NCBI GenBank assembly: GCA_965248805.1
Contig: CBDFKJ010000006.1
Location: 1-64,000 of the forward strand
DNA length: 64,000 bases
Direction: 5' to 3'
From: CBDFKJ01 sp965248805
Lineage (GTDB): Bacteria > Pseudomonadota > Alphaproteobacteria > UBA6615
The notes beneath the pieces were generated by a model. That model was not told the origin of the DNA. It worked only from the letters and a program-made list of their open reading frames with translations, and made no database searches. A program made the position numbers and the translations under genes. Position 1 is the stretch's first letter. Every line of letters begins with the position of its first letter. This document shows, piece after piece, positions 8,229 to 17,244 of this stretch.

Positions 8229-9683
8229 CAGCCCGTTGACGAAGTCCGGCGTGTCTGATTCTGTCTGAACATAGAGATTTAGACGGGCGTCGTGCGATGG
8301 CATTGAGACGACAGAGCGAGGTTCAGGGTGACCTCGTGGTGACATGGGCGGAGATGCCGCGTTCGCCTGGACACGCGTTTTCCGACCGGCTGCATGAGTT
8401 GCTGACCGAGTCTGGCTTTGACGGCTTCGTGGAGGCGACGTGCAAGCCATACTACGCACCTCGGATGGGGGCTCCTTCGCTGCCGCCGGGGCGTTATTTC
8501 CGGATGCACATGATCGGCTATTTCGAGGGCATCGGCAGCGAGCGCGGCATCGCTTGGCGCTGTTCGGATTCGCTGTCGCTTCGCGCGTTTCTGCGGTTGG
8601 CGAACCGGGACAAGGTTCCCGATCATTCCTGGTTGTCGAAGACGCGCGGCTGGCTGCCGCACGAGGTCCATGAAAAGGTTTTCGACTGGGTTCTGGCTCT
8701 CGTCGCCGCGCGCGGTCTGGTGAAGGGCGAGCGGATCGGCGTCGACGGCTCGACGATGGAAGCCAACGCCGCCCTGCGAGCCATCGTGCGGCGCGATAGC
8801 GGCGAGACCTATCGCGAGATGCTGACGCAAATGGCGAAGGAGAGTGGCGTCGAAACGCCGACGATCGACGACCTCGTCCGGCTCGATCGCCGGCGGAAGG
8901 GCAAGAAGCTTTCGAACAAGGATTGGACGAGCCCGACCGATCCTGATGCGAAGATCGCGCGGATGAAGGACGGCACCACGCATCTGGCCTACAAGCCCGA
9001 GCACGCGGTCGATCTCGACACCGGCGTCATCGTTGCGGCACCGATCTATCCAGCCGATGAAGGCGACACGACGACTTTGCCTGGGACGCTGGAGGCGGCC
9101 GCGCGCAACCTCGCCGAGGTCGGCCTGGCTCCAACACGGGCAGAGCCCTGCAGTCTCGTTGGCGACAAGGGCTATCATTCACGCGAGGGGCTGAAAGACC
9201 TCGACGGCGGCGTCTGGAAAACGCGGATCTCCGAGCCGGAGCCCGCCAACGGCTATCTGCGCTGGCATGGCGACCAGGCGGCACGTCAGGCTGTCTACGC
9301 CAACCGGGCGCGATTGAAGTCCGGCGTCGCGCGGAACGCCATGCGCAGGCGCGGTGATGATGGTCGAGCGCAGCTTCGCCCATGTCCTCGACCGTGGCGG
9401 CATGCGCCGCGCGTTGCTGCGGGCGCGCGAGAACGTCCACAAACGCTACCTGATCCATGTCGCCGGGTTCAATCTCGGCATTCTGACGCGCGCGCTGTTC
9501 GGATCAGGCACGCCGAGGGAGGCTGCGAGTGCAAAGAGCACCCTTTTGTTCGTTATTCAGTTCGATGCTGCCCTGGCGATCGCCATCGTGGCGAACATCG
9601 AAGGCAAACCAGCCATGCTCGTCATCATCATCATCGTCGCCCCCAAAACCGATTGATCAAAGCGCGACTTCATCACCGGGCTG
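8229..9683 (+). mobile_element. IS4/IS5/IS1182-superfamily insertion sequence with 4-bp target duplication
   Basis: 1455 bp with imperfect inverted repeats beginning CAGCCCG(T/G)TGA(C/T)GAAGTC, flanked by GTAA at 8225-8228 and 9684-9687. It interrupts the methyltransferase gene between the target-recognition region and the DPPY motif. Family assignment within the IS4-like superfamily is by transposase appearance only. Confidence 0.85.
8297..9656 (+). pseudogene. IS4/IS1182-like transposase with a +1 frameshift
   Basis: The first frame from ATG 8297 carries MALRRQSEVQGD, SLPPGRYFRMHMIGYFEG, the first Asp in RIGVDGSTMEANA and the second in LVGDKGYHS. Near 9345-9358 the frame is lost: the next frame carries MVERSFAHVLDRGGMRRAL with the catalytic Glu and continues to a stop at 9656. 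One extra base in GGTGATGATGG explains the shift. Unless this is a sequencing error or a programmed frameshift, the transposase is inactive. Confidence 0.8.
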
Positions 9684-10286
9684 GTAAACGGCCTGTCGTA
9701 GCGGCGGATGAATTTCGCCCAATCCAGGCATTCGACCTGGACGCCCTGGAGCCTCTCGTGCGCGGCCTCGATGAGGCGGCGCATTCGTGACGCGGTGAGC
9801 CTGGCCGGGTGGTGGGGGCTCGGCCCCATCTGACCTGGGGTAACCTCGGTCGCTGGCTTGCCGCCGAAGCTGAGACGCTGGAGGTAGGCGAAGCGCTCCG
9901 CGCGCTGAACGTCAGTCAGCACCTCGGGCGGTGTTTTGACCAGCCTTGCGAACTCGGCCCGCGACGACAGCGTGAGATCGAACTGGCGGGCGAGTTCGTC
10001 CGGGTGCTCGCGGAGGATGCGGAACAGGTTGGCGACCTCGCCGTTCAAATCGTTGAGGACCTCGCTTCGGGGACGCCGGGCGCGCCGCAGGAACACACCG
10101 CCCATGCCGCAGAAGGGCTCGGCATAGCAGTCATGCGGGATGGTCTCGATGCGCTCGATGATGCGGGCGGCGAGATATTTCTTACCGCCGAACCAGGGCG
10201 CGATGGGCTCGGCCGGCGCGATCTCCCGGAGCGGGACGGGAATCCGTTTACTCTTCCGCGCCAAGGTCCTCTCCCACGATAATGCT

Positions 10287-10489
10287 CCCGCCCCTTGGGG
10301 GTGGCGGGACGGCCGCGATGCGGCCGGTTGCGGTCGTGGGAGTCCCAACTCCCGGCTCGGGATGCTTCAACATCCCGGCCCCCGCCTCTTGCGGGCTGGC
10401 GTAACGCCAGGCTCGCCGGGCAAGGGGCTTAAGGGTCCCATTCCAGCAGATCGAGCGGTTGTCGTGCAGCGGACCATGGTCCGCTGCAC
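10287..10489. repeat. Run of seven hairpins in the 357-bp gap between methyltransferase and protease genes
   Basis: This is the only gap over 300 bp inside the prophage. It holds seven consecutive inverted repeats: CCCGCC/GGCGGG (10287-10308), CGGCCGC-GAT-GCGGCCG (10310-10326), GGGAGT-CCCA-ACTCCC (10338-10353), CGGGATG/CATCCCG (10358-10377), CCCGC/GCGGG (10381-10395), CTGGCG-TAA-CGCCAG (10396-10410), and a perfect 26-bp palindrome, half-site GTGCAGCGGACCA (10464-10489). None is followed by a T run, so these are not simple terminators. They could be an operator array, a structured leader for the late operon, or packaging or transposition sites. The remainder to 10621 shows nothing else. Confidence 0.6.
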
Positions 10490-10621
10490 AGGCGTTGCGG
10501 GATCGGTTTAGATCGCCGTCATGACCGGCCTATCGCCACGGAACGCCCGCCGAGGAGCTCCCGTCCGCCCCGACGACCTCGTGTCCAAGGGGCGGGCGGG
10601 GGCGATCCGCGCGCCCACGTC

Positions 10622-11788
10622 ATGAGCGCGCTCGACGGCTGGATCGACGTCTTCCGCGCCGACACCCACCGGGATTCGGCGGGCCGGGAGCGCACCTGGT
10701 CGACCGACGACCTCGACTCCATCGTGTCCGCGCACGAGCGCGGCGACCCGGCCCCGGTGGTGGTGGGGCACCCGCAGATGAGTACCCCGGCCTGGGGCTG
10801 GATCGACGGGCTGCGGCGCACCGGCGATCGCTTGCAGGCGCGGCTCCGCGATGTGGACCCGGCGTTCCGCGAGGCGGTCGAGGCGGGCCGCTATGCGGGA
10901 CGCTCGGTCGCGCTGCAAGGCGACGGCGACGGCTTCCGGTTGCAGCATCTGGGGTTTCTCGGTGGCGCGGCGCCGGCCGTGCAGGGACTTGCCCCGACGC
11001 AGTTCTCGGGCGCGCCGGCGCACACTTACAGCTTCGCCGCCTCCGAGCTGGAGAGCTGGGGCTGGGCGTCGGTGGCCCGCGTATTCCGTCGCCTGCGCGA
11101 CTGGCTGATCGAGAAGGAAGGCGTCGAACGTGCCGACGCATTGATCGGCGACTTCGACATCGAACAGGTCAACGACGCCAAGGAGCGAAGTGACGCGCCG
11201 GCGGCCGCCTTCGCGGACGCCAGCCATGACGACGCGGGCGATGCCGATAAGGCAGCCGCTGCAACCGACACCAACACCGGGACGGAGGGCGAGATGCCTG
11301 AGGATCAGAAGAAGGCTGCCGAAGCGGCCGAACGCGAGCGGCTCGCGGCCGATCGCAAGGCGCTGGACGAACGCGAGGCGGCGCTCGAAGCCGAACGCGC
11401 GGCCTTCGCTGCCGAGGAGCAGCGCCGCCAGGCCGAGACCGAACTCGACGCGCATATCGCGGCGGGCCGCGTGCTGCCGGCGGAGAAGGACGGGCTCTCG
11501 GCCTTCATGGCGACGCTGCCGGACGGAGAGGACGCGACCATCACCTTCGCCGGGGGCGGCGCCGAGCGGACCGAGACGCCGCGGGCGTATTTCTCGGAGC
11601 TCCTGAAGCGCCTGCCCAAACGCATCGACTACGGCGAGACCGCCGCCGGCGGCGATGGGCCGGCCGATGCGAACGATCCCACCGCGGTGGCGCGCGCGGC
11701 CATGGCCCTGATCGCCGCCGACAAGACCGGCGGGCTCACCATCGACCGCGCCGTGCGCCAGGTTGCCGGACACCCCCAGGAGGGCTGA
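10622..11788 (+). CDS. Mu gpI-like phage protease/scaffold protein
   Basis: 388 residues. The N-terminal domain (SALDGWIDVFRADTHRDSAG, PVVVGHPQM, AGRSVALQ) is that of the Mu I protein prohead protease family, which matures the capsid. The C-terminal half is a charged coiled-coil stretch (residues about 225-285, rich in Ala/Glu/Arg) typical of an internal scaffold, followed by a conserved tail ending AVRQVAGHPQEG. It is the first gene of the plus-strand late operon, two bases before the decoration gene. ATG 10622 has no strong Shine-Dalgarno sequence. Confidence 0.85.
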   Translation: MSALDGWIDVFRADTHRDSAGRERTWSTDDLDSIVSAHERGDPAPVVVGHPQMSTPAWGWIDGLRRTGDRLQARLRDVDPAFREAVEAGRYAGRSVALQGDGDGFRLQHLGFLGGAAPAVQGLAPTQFSGAPAHTYSFAASELESWGWASVARVFRRLRDWLIEKEGVERADALIGDFDIEQVNDAKERSDAPAAAFADASHDDAGDADKAAAATDTNTGTEGEMPEDQKKAAEAAERERLAADRKALDEREAALEAERAAFAAEEQRRQAETELDAHIAAGRVLPAEKDGLSAFMATLPDGEDATITFAGGGAERTETPRAYFSELLKRLPKRIDYGETAAGGDGPADANDPTAVARAAMALIAADKTGGLTIDRAVRQVAGHPQEG

Positions 11789-11790
11789 CG

Positions 11791-12357
11791 ATGGATTGCC
11801 TGCTGACCAAGAACTTCACCGCGGAAGCCGCGGTCACCAAGCGCCGCATCGTCAAGTTCGGCGCCACCGACACTGCGGTCGAACGCGCCACCAGCGCGGG
11901 CGACAGCCTGATCGGCGTCGCCGCCGAGCTCGATGTTGCCCAGAATGCCCGCGTCGATGTGCACCTGGCCGGCATCGCCGAGGTCGAGGCCGGCGGCGCC
12001 ATCACCCGCGGCGCTCTCGTCACCGCCGATGCCGACGGCAAGGCGGTCGAGGCCGAGACCGCGGCCGTGTCTCAGGTGGCGACCGCCGGCGCGGCGGCGG
12101 ACGCCGACATCACCGCCACTGGGATCAGGCCGGGCGACGAGCTGATCTCGGTGATCGAGCTGGCGGACGGCTACGCCGACCGCACGGCCAATGCCTCGAT
12201 CCACGCCGCCGACACCATCCGGATCAGCGACGCCACCGCCGGCGACCGCCTGCTGGTGACCTGGCGGCGGCCGGTGCGCAGCGTCGGTATCGCGCTGCAA
12301 GGAGCGGGCGCCGACGGCGATCTGATCCGCGTCCTCATTCAGCCCGGCCTCGCATAG
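11791..12357 (+). CDS. DUF2190-like capsid decoration/fibre protein
   Basis: 188 residues, low in aromatic residues and rich in Ala/Asp/Thr, with the small beta-rich pattern KRRIVKFGATDTAVERA, SLIGVAAELDV and GALVTADADGKAVEAE. This is the look of DUF2190-type head decoration proteins. The gene lies between protease and major capsid genes, the usual place. The start is preceded by GGAGGGCTGACG, a good ribosome-binding site. Confidence 0.65.
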   Translation: MDCLLTKNFTAEAAVTKRRIVKFGATDTAVERATSAGDSLIGVAAELDVAQNARVDVHLAGIAEVEAGGAITRGALVTADADGKAVEAETAAVSQVATAGAAADADITATGIRPGDELISVIELADGYADRTANASIHAADTIRISDATAGDRLLVTWRRPVRSVGIALQGAGADGDLIRVLIQPGLA

Positions 12358-12366
12358 GAGACGGAC

Positions 12367-13338
12367 ATGCCCGATTTGCCATCCACCTATCCGGTCGACT
12401 TCGAGCGCACGGCGATCGCGGTCGGCTATTCCAACGCCGAGTATGTCGCCGACCGGGTGCTGCCGCGGGTCCGCGTGGCCCGCAAGGAGTACCGCTACAC
12501 CAGCTATCCGCTGGAGGAATCCTTCTCGGTGCCCGACACCTTCGTCGGCCGGCGCTCGTCGCCCACCATGATCCACCTGAGCGCGGACGAGAAGGCGGGC
12601 GTCTGCCGCGACTTCGCGCTCGAGGACGCTATCCCCAGGGACGACGTGGACAACGCGCCGCAGACGGTGCGTGACCCGCGCGACCGCTCCTCGATGACGC
12701 TCGCCGATCTCCTCATGATCGACCGCGAGAAGCGGGCCGCCGATCTGGTGTTCAAGGCCGAGACCTATCCGATCGGCAACAAGGCGGCGCTCGCCGGCGC
12801 CAGCCGGTGGAGCGATGCCGATTCCGACCCGGTGACCGCCATCATCAATGCCGTCGAGGGCATGGTGGCGAAGCCCAACCGCCTGCTGCTGGGCTCGCAA
12901 GTGTGGGCGAAGCTCAGGACCCACAAGAAGGTCGTGGGCGCGCTCGGGCGGCGCCGGACCGATGCCGGCATCGCGCTGCGCGAGGAGGTCGCCGATCTGT
13001 TCGAGCTGGCGGAGATCGTCGTCGGCCAGGCCTGGATCAACACCGCGGCGCGCGGCCAGGCCGCGAGCCTGTCGCGGGTCTGGGGCAAGCATGCGCTCCT
13101 GTACCGGGCCGATCCGATGGCCGGGGCCGAGGGTCCGCCGACACTGGGCATCACTGCCGAATACGTGCCGGCGGGCATGGGCGGCGGCGACACCGCGCTG
13201 CCCGGCCGCACCGTCTACACCGGCTTCGATCCCAAGATCGGCGGGCACGGCAGCTACGTGGTGCGCGTGGTCGAGAGCTGCGATGAGAAGATCGTCGCCA
13301 GCCGGGCCGGTTATCTGTTCGCCGACGCGGTGGTGTGA
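12367..13338 (+). CDS. Phage major capsid protein
   Basis: 323 residues. It begins MPDLPSTYPVDFERTAIA and contains ADRVLPRVRVARKEYRY near the N-terminus, PNRLLLGSQVWAKLR in the middle and IVVGQAWINTA toward the end, the pattern of Mu-like/E-type major head subunits in alphaproteobacterial phages. It follows the decoration gene with a GGAG ribosome-binding site (AGGAGACGGAC ATG). The frame is intact. Placement and length support the call more than any single motif. Confidence 0.8.
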   Translation: MPDLPSTYPVDFERTAIAVGYSNAEYVADRVLPRVRVARKEYRYTSYPLEESFSVPDTFVGRRSSPTMIHLSADEKAGVCRDFALEDAIPRDDVDNAPQTVRDPRDRSSMTLADLLMIDREKRAADLVFKAETYPIGNKAALAGASRWSDADSDPVTAIINAVEGMVAKPNRLLLGSQVWAKLRTHKKVVGALGRRRTDAGIALREEVADLFELAEIVVGQAWINTAARGQAASLSRVWGKHALLYRADPMAGAEGPPTLGITAEYVPAGMGGGDTALPGRTVYTGFDPKIGGHGSYVVRVVESCDEKIVASRAGYLFADAVV

Positions 13339-13340
13339 TC

Positions 13341-13694
13341 ATGAACGGCATCACCATCCGGGCGCTTTGGGACATCCACCATGACGGCCGGCGCATCGCG
13401 CCGGGCACGACGGCAACGCTCGCCGAAGACACCGCCCGTGCACTGGTCGACGGCGGCGCGGCCGAGTTGGCCGATGCCTCGGTAGACACCGATGACGCCG
13501 CAACGGGCGACGATCGCCGCTCGGCGATCCTGGCGGCGATCGCCGGTCTGGAGCCGGGCAATCCCGATCACTGGACCAGGTCGGGCAAACCGGAGATCCG
13601 GGCACTCGCGGCGGCGTCCGGTCTCACCGACATCACCGCCAGCGAGCGGGATGCCGCCTGGCAGACGCATCAAACGCATGGAGGCGACACGTGA
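13341..13694 (+). CDS. Mu-like gp35-type small head protein
   Basis: 117 residues. The N-terminal domain (ITIRALWDIHHDGRRIAPG, then DTARALVDGGAAELAD) matches the small beta-barrel found at the start of FluMu gp35-like proteins, and the C-terminal part (PEIRALAAASGLTDITASERDAAW) is a short helical segment. ATG 13341 is preferred over an overlapping upstream GTG because it falls just after the capsid stop. Its role is structural or chaperone-like by position only. Confidence 0.6.
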   Translation: MNGITIRALWDIHHDGRRIAPGTTATLAEDTARALVDGGAAELADASVDTDDAATGDDRRSAILAAIAGLEPGNPDHWTRSGKPEIRALAAASGLTDITASERDAAWQTHQTHGGDT

Positions 13695-13912
13695 CCAAGG
13701 GCGAGCAACGGGTCGGAGCGGCCTTCAATCCTTCCAATAATCCGGTCGTCGACGAGCTCAAGGGCCTTGCCGCGGAACTCATCGACCTGATCGAGGCCAT
13801 CGCGCCCTGGAGCGACGGCGTGGCGAGCGAGGTCGCGCGGCTCAAGGCGCTGGCGCAGACCGATGTCGAGGCCGCGGCCATGTGGGCGGTCAAGGCGGCA
13901 ACCAAGGGCTGA
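13691..13912 (+). CDS. Candidate Acb2/Tad1-like small helical protein (possible anti-CBASS sponge)
   Basis: 73 residues: AFNPSNNPVVDELKGLAAEL, a helix LIDLIEAIAP, then a second helix ending TDVEAAAMWAVKAATKG. The hairpin layout and the strongly conserved-looking end (E-A-A-M-W-A-x-x-A) resemble the Acb2/Tad1 hairpin domain. Known Acb2 proteins of Mu-like Pseudomonas phages bind cyclic nucleotides and block CBASS immunity, and they lie beside capsid genes, as this one does. The gene overlaps its upstream neighbour by 4 bases (GTGA) and is co-transcribed with head genes. A purely structural role remains possible; the assignment is from remembered sequence pattern, not a search. Confidence 0.45.
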   Translation: MTKGEQRVGAAFNPSNNPVVDELKGLAAELIDLIEAIAPWSDGVASEVARLKALAQTDVEAAAMWAVKAATKG

Positions 13913-13915
13913 GCC

Positions 13916-14332
13916 ATGAGTTACGCCGCTCGCGCCGATCTGGAGGCCCGCTTCGGGGCCGACGAGGTCGCGCGCCTGGCCGATACCGGCGAGGGCGGCG
14001 GCGCGGCGCGCCTCGACGCGGCCCTGGCCGACGCCGCGGCGGCGATCGATGCGGCGCTCGGCGGATCTTTCGACCTGCCGCTGCCGGGCGGTCCCTATCC
14101 GCTGCTGGTAGGCCTCGCCTGCGATCTGGCGCGCGAGCGCCTGTATGACGACAAGGCGCCGGAGGCAGTGACGAGCCGCGCCGATCAGGCGCGCACCGCG
14201 CTGGCGGACATTGTCGCCGGAAAGGCCACGCTGATCGATGCCGCCGGCAATACGATCCCGCGGACGGGCACGGGCGCCCGGGCCGGCGGGCCGGCCCCCG
14301 TCATGACGCCCGAGAATCTACAAGGCCTCTGA
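13916..14332 (+). CDS. DUF1320 (Mu gp36-like) head-tail connector protein
   Basis: 138 residues beginning MSYAARADLEARFGADEVARL, with LDAALADAAAAIDAALGG and a GPYPLLVGLACDLARERLYDD helix: the standard pattern of DUF1320/gp36 proteins, which act at the head completion or connector step. The order after capsid and gp35 genes is canonical for Mu-like heads. The frame is intact, and the downstream gene starts at the second base after the stop. Confidence 0.8.
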   Translation: MSYAARADLEARFGADEVARLADTGEGGGAARLDAALADAAAAIDAALGGSFDLPLPGGPYPLLVGLACDLARERLYDDKAPEAVTSRADQARTALADIVAGKATLIDAAGNTIPRTGTGARAGGPAPVMTPENLQGL

Positions 14333-14333
14333 G

Positions 14334-14675
14334 ATGGCCGGCGTCAGGATCGAGGTCAAGAGCGACGACGCGGCGCTGCAAGCCTCGTTCAAACGCCTGA
14401 CGGCGACACTGGACGATCTCCGGCCGGTGATGGACCGGATCGGTCAGTCGCTCGTCACCTCGGTGATCGACCGCTTCGAGCGCGTCCTGGATGCGCTCGT
14501 CCGCGCCGGACACGGAGCCGGACACCTCCAGCTCTGCGATCAATTGACCTGGCGTCAGATCAAGCTGTTCTGGCGCGAGGCCGAGCGGCGGCGGACAACG
14601 GAGGCGGCCGATCTGGCGACCGCCCTGTGTGTGACGCTGGTGGGCGGCGACGCCAATACTGAGGCGGCCGGGTAG
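14334..14675 (+). pseudogene. Fusion of gpG-like virion morphogenesis N-terminus with a tail assembly protein C-terminus
   Basis: Residues 1 to about 50 (VRIEVKSDDAALQASFKRL, VMDRIGQSLVTSVIDRFER) are the start of the phage virion morphogenesis (Mu gpG-like) family, normally 150 residues or more. From about residue 51 the protein changes to TWRQIKLFWREAERRR and ATALCVTLVGG, which looks like the end of a small tail-assembly chaperone upstream of a tape measure gene. An in-frame deletion with its junction near 14485 would explain this, and also the absence of genes for the tail terminator and tail tube. The phage cannot be complete. Confidence 0.65.
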
Positions 14676-14676
14676 G

Positions 14677-17244
14677 ATGGCGCGCGACCTCGAGCTGGCG
14701 CTGCGCGTCCGCACCGACCTGGGCAGAGCCACCCGGGAGATCAAGGGTCTGCGGCGTGATCTCCGCGGCGCCGGCGATGCGTCGGCGAAGGCCGACCGCC
14801 AGGCACGGGGCCTGGCGTCCGCCTGGGGTCGGACATCAGGCTCGGCGCGCGGGCTGCGCGGCAGCATCGGCGGTATTCAGGCGGCGATCGCGACTGTCGG
14901 CGCCGTAGCCCTTACACGTTCGATCATCAGCGCCGGCGTCGCGGTCGAGCGCCTGGAATCCAGGTTCAGCGCAGCGGCCGGCGGCATCGAAGCCGGGCGC
15001 CGGGAATTGGCCTTCGTACGGAACGAAGCGGAACGTCTCGGCATCGACTTTCTTGCCGCCGCGGATGCCTATTCCGGCTTCGCGGCGGCGGCGCGAGGCA
15101 CCGCGCTGGAGGGCGCCGCGGCGCGTGAGATTTTCTCCAGCGTCGCGGAAGCCGCCCGCGTGATGGGCCTCTCGGCCGACAACACCCGCGGCGTGCTGCT
15201 GGCCCTCGAACAGATCATCTCCAAGGGCACGGTGCAGGCCGAGGAGCTGCGCGGACAGCTCGGCGAGCGCCTGCCCGGCGCCTTCCAGATCGCCGCCCGG
15301 GCGATGGGAGTGACGACCCGGAAGCTCGGTGAGATGCTGGCACGCGGCGAGGTGCTGGCCGACGATCTGCTGCCGAAGCTCGGCCGTGAGCTGCGCGCAT
15401 CGGTGGCGGACGACCTTCCGCGGGCGGTGACGACCGCGGACGCCGCGTTCGCGCGCCTCAAGAACCAGATCGAGGAACTCGAGGCCGCCGTCGCCGAAAG
15501 CGGCATTCTCGACTTCTTTGCCGATCTTGCCGGCGGCGCCGCGAAGGCGCTGCGCGCGGCGCAACAGGCCGTTCGTGGCCCGTCGGTCGAGCATCGCCTG
15601 ACCAGCCTGCTCAATCCGGGCGTAGGAAGGGCGGTGCAGACGCATGACCGCCGGGTCGCGCGCAATGCGCCCGAGCTGCTCCTGGAGGCGGTCCGTGCCG
15701 GCGAAACGATCTCCGCAGATGTCGCGCGGCGCTTGCACGAGTTCAACGAGGATCTCGTGTTCGACCCAAAGCTGATCGAAGCGGCGGCGGGCGACATCGG
15801 CGCGGCGATCAATATCCTGACAGAGGAGCTGTCAGGCGCCGAGGCGGCGCTGACCGACGCCGAAGGACGGCTCGAACGGACGCAGCCCATCGGCAAATTC
15901 GCCGCGCAAAACCGGGTCGCCGCGCGCACGGCCGAGGTCAAAGCCCTCAAGGCTGAAATCGCTGCGCTCAAGGCGGCTCTTAAAACCCAGATCGACGATC
16001 CCGCCGCGGCCGGGCGCCAGCCGGTACCTGCTGCACCGGCCACCACCGAGGCGGGCCGGAAGGCTATCGCGCAACTGGAGCGCCAGCTTGCGCTGACCGC
16101 CGAGCTGAGCCGGGAAGAGACCGCGCGCTTCGAGATCGAGCAGGGCCGTTATGCCGAGTTCGCCGAGGGCGAGAAGGCGCGCATTCTCGCCCTCGCCCGC
16201 GAGCTCGACCTGATGGCGGCACGGGCTGCCGAGCTCGAGAACACGAAGAGGCGAGAAGAAGAGGCGGCCGAGAGGCGCCGGGAAGCGCTCGCCGAGCTCG
16301 AGGCGGCCGGGCTCGCGTTGGCCGGGCCTTATGCCAGCGCCCGCGCCGAGATCGAGAAGTGGCTCGAAGAGACCCTGGCCGCGCTCGAGGCCGCCGCGGA
16401 GGGCCATGAAGACTACGCGGCCCGCGTCGCCGAGGCGCGCGAGATTGCGGCCGAGCGGCTGAGACGGGTGGACGAGGAAGAGGCCGCCGAGCGGCTTCGC
16501 ATCTCCAAGCGCTGGCAGGACGGCGTCATCCGGGGACTGAAGGATGTCGCCGGCGAAAGCAATAACGCCGCCGCCGCCATGGAGGACGGCGTCAAGCGGG
16601 CGTTCGCCGGCATGGAGGACGCGCTGGTCGAGTTCGTCACCACCGGCAAGATAACCTTCTCCGGCCTGGTCGATTCCATCCTCGCCGACATCGCCCGCAC
16701 GACCATCCGGCAGTCGATCATCGGGCCGCTGTCGAGCGCGCTGTCAGGCTGGCTCGGAAACCTGCTCAGCGGCAACCCTGCCGCCGTCGGGCCCCCGGTG
16801 GTGCTCGCCGCCGTCGGGCCCCCGGTGGTGCTCGCCGCCGGCGGTCGCCCGGGGGCGATCGCCGCCGGCACCGCGACCGGGGTCTACCACGCGGGCGGCG
16901 TCGTGGGCGCCCCGGTCGGCGTCAAGCGCGCCGTGCCGCCGGAGGTTTTCGCGGGCGCGCGTCGCTATCACCGCGGCGGCCTCGCCGGGATGCTGCGGCC
17001 GGACGAGGTGCCGATCATCGCCCAGCGCGGCGAGCGCATCCTGTCGCGCGCCGAGACCCGCGCGCTCGTCCGGCCGCCCGACATCAAGATCGAGATCCTC
17101 AACCAGAACACGCCGAAGCGGGGAGCCGTTGTCGATCAGCCCCGTTTCGAGGCCGAGCGCTGGGTGATCTCCGTGGTCACCGACGATGTCGAGGCCAACG
17201 GCAGGATCGCCAAGGCAATCGACGCCCGCCAGGTGGCGTTCTGA
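14677..17244 (+). CDS. Phage tail tape measure protein
   Basis: 855 residues. The N-terminal tape measure domain spans about residues 65-250 (AIATVGAVALTRSIISAGVA, GTVQAEELRGQLGERLPGAF, MLARGEVLADDLLPKLGREL). A long Ala/Glu-rich coiled coil follows (about 385-615), then a lambda gpH-like C-terminal region with hydrophobic segments and Gly-rich HAGG and HRGG motifs. A 24-bp tandem duplication at about 16785-16840 repeats AVGPPVVLA. The protein sets tail length of a non-contractile, lambda-like tail. It overlaps the next gene at ATGG/TGA. Confidence 0.88.
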   Translation: MARDLELALRVRTDLGRATREIKGLRRDLRGAGDASAKADRQARGLASAWGRTSGSARGLRGSIGGIQAAIATVGAVALTRSIISAGVAVERLESRFSAAAGGIEAGRRELAFVRNEAERLGIDFLAAADAYSGFAAAARGTALEGAAAREIFSSVAEAARVMGLSADNTRGVLLALEQIISKGTVQAEELRGQLGERLPGAFQIAARAMGVTTRKLGEMLARGEVLADDLLPKLGRELRASVADDLPRAVTTADAAFARLKNQIEELEAAVAESGILDFFADLAGGAAKALRAAQQAVRGPSVEHRLTSLLNPGVGRAVQTHDRRVARNAPELLLEAVRAGETISADVARRLHEFNEDLVFDPKLIEAAAGDIGAAINILTEELSGAEAALTDAEGRLERTQPIGKFAAQNRVAARTAEVKALKAEIAALKAALKTQIDDPAAAGRQPVPAAPATTEAGRKAIAQLERQLALTAELSREETARFEIEQGRYAEFAEGEKARILALARELDLMAARAAELENTKRREEEAAERRREALAELEAAGLALAGPYASARAEIEKWLEETLAALEAAAEGHEDYAARVAEAREIAAERLRRVDEEEAAERLRISKRWQDGVIRGLKDVAGESNNAAAAMEDGVKRAFAGMEDALVEFVTTGKITFSGLVDSILADIARTTIRQSIIGPLSSALSGWLGNLLSGNPAAVGPPVVLAAVGPPVVLAAGGRPGAIAAGTATGVYHAGGVVGAPVGVKRAVPPEVFAGARRYHRGGLAGMLRPDEVPIIAQRGERILSRAETRALVRPPDIKIEILNQNTPKRGAVVDQPRFEAERWVISVVTDDVEANGRIAKAIDARQVAF

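Larger units (their letters stand above)
8020..10264 (-). pseudogene. DNA adenine methyltransferase (D12/Dam class), split by an IS
   Basis: N6-adenine DNA methyltransferase of the kind carried by many Mu-like phages. The N-terminal segment (10264-9684) starts at a TTG with GGAGAGG upstream and reads LARKSKRIPV, the SAM-binding PWFGGKKYLA and YAEPFCGMGGVF, ending RRYDRPF. The C-terminal segment (8228-8020) continues TLFYIDPPYWG, the catalytic DPPY motif, then ILSLNDRPEVREMF and a stop. Removing the IS with one GTAA repeat joins the two in frame. It is transcribed opposite to the late genes and converges with the Shedu-like gene, 17 bases apart. Confidence 0.85.

Noticed and set aside
9557..10348. 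Methyltransferase N-terminus as a complete 263-residue gene
   Set aside because: Its C-terminal 30 residues are IS sequence; the rest of the enzyme lies on the far side of the element.
11629..13248. 539-residue minus-strand frame over the capsid genes
   Set aside because: Antisense shadow of clearly recognised head genes, caused by high GC at third positions.
16785..16840. 24-bp duplication in the tape measure gene as a possible recombination site
   Set aside because: It is a simple in-frame duplication of AVGPPVVLA in a low-complexity Ala/Pro region with nothing to link it to recombination.
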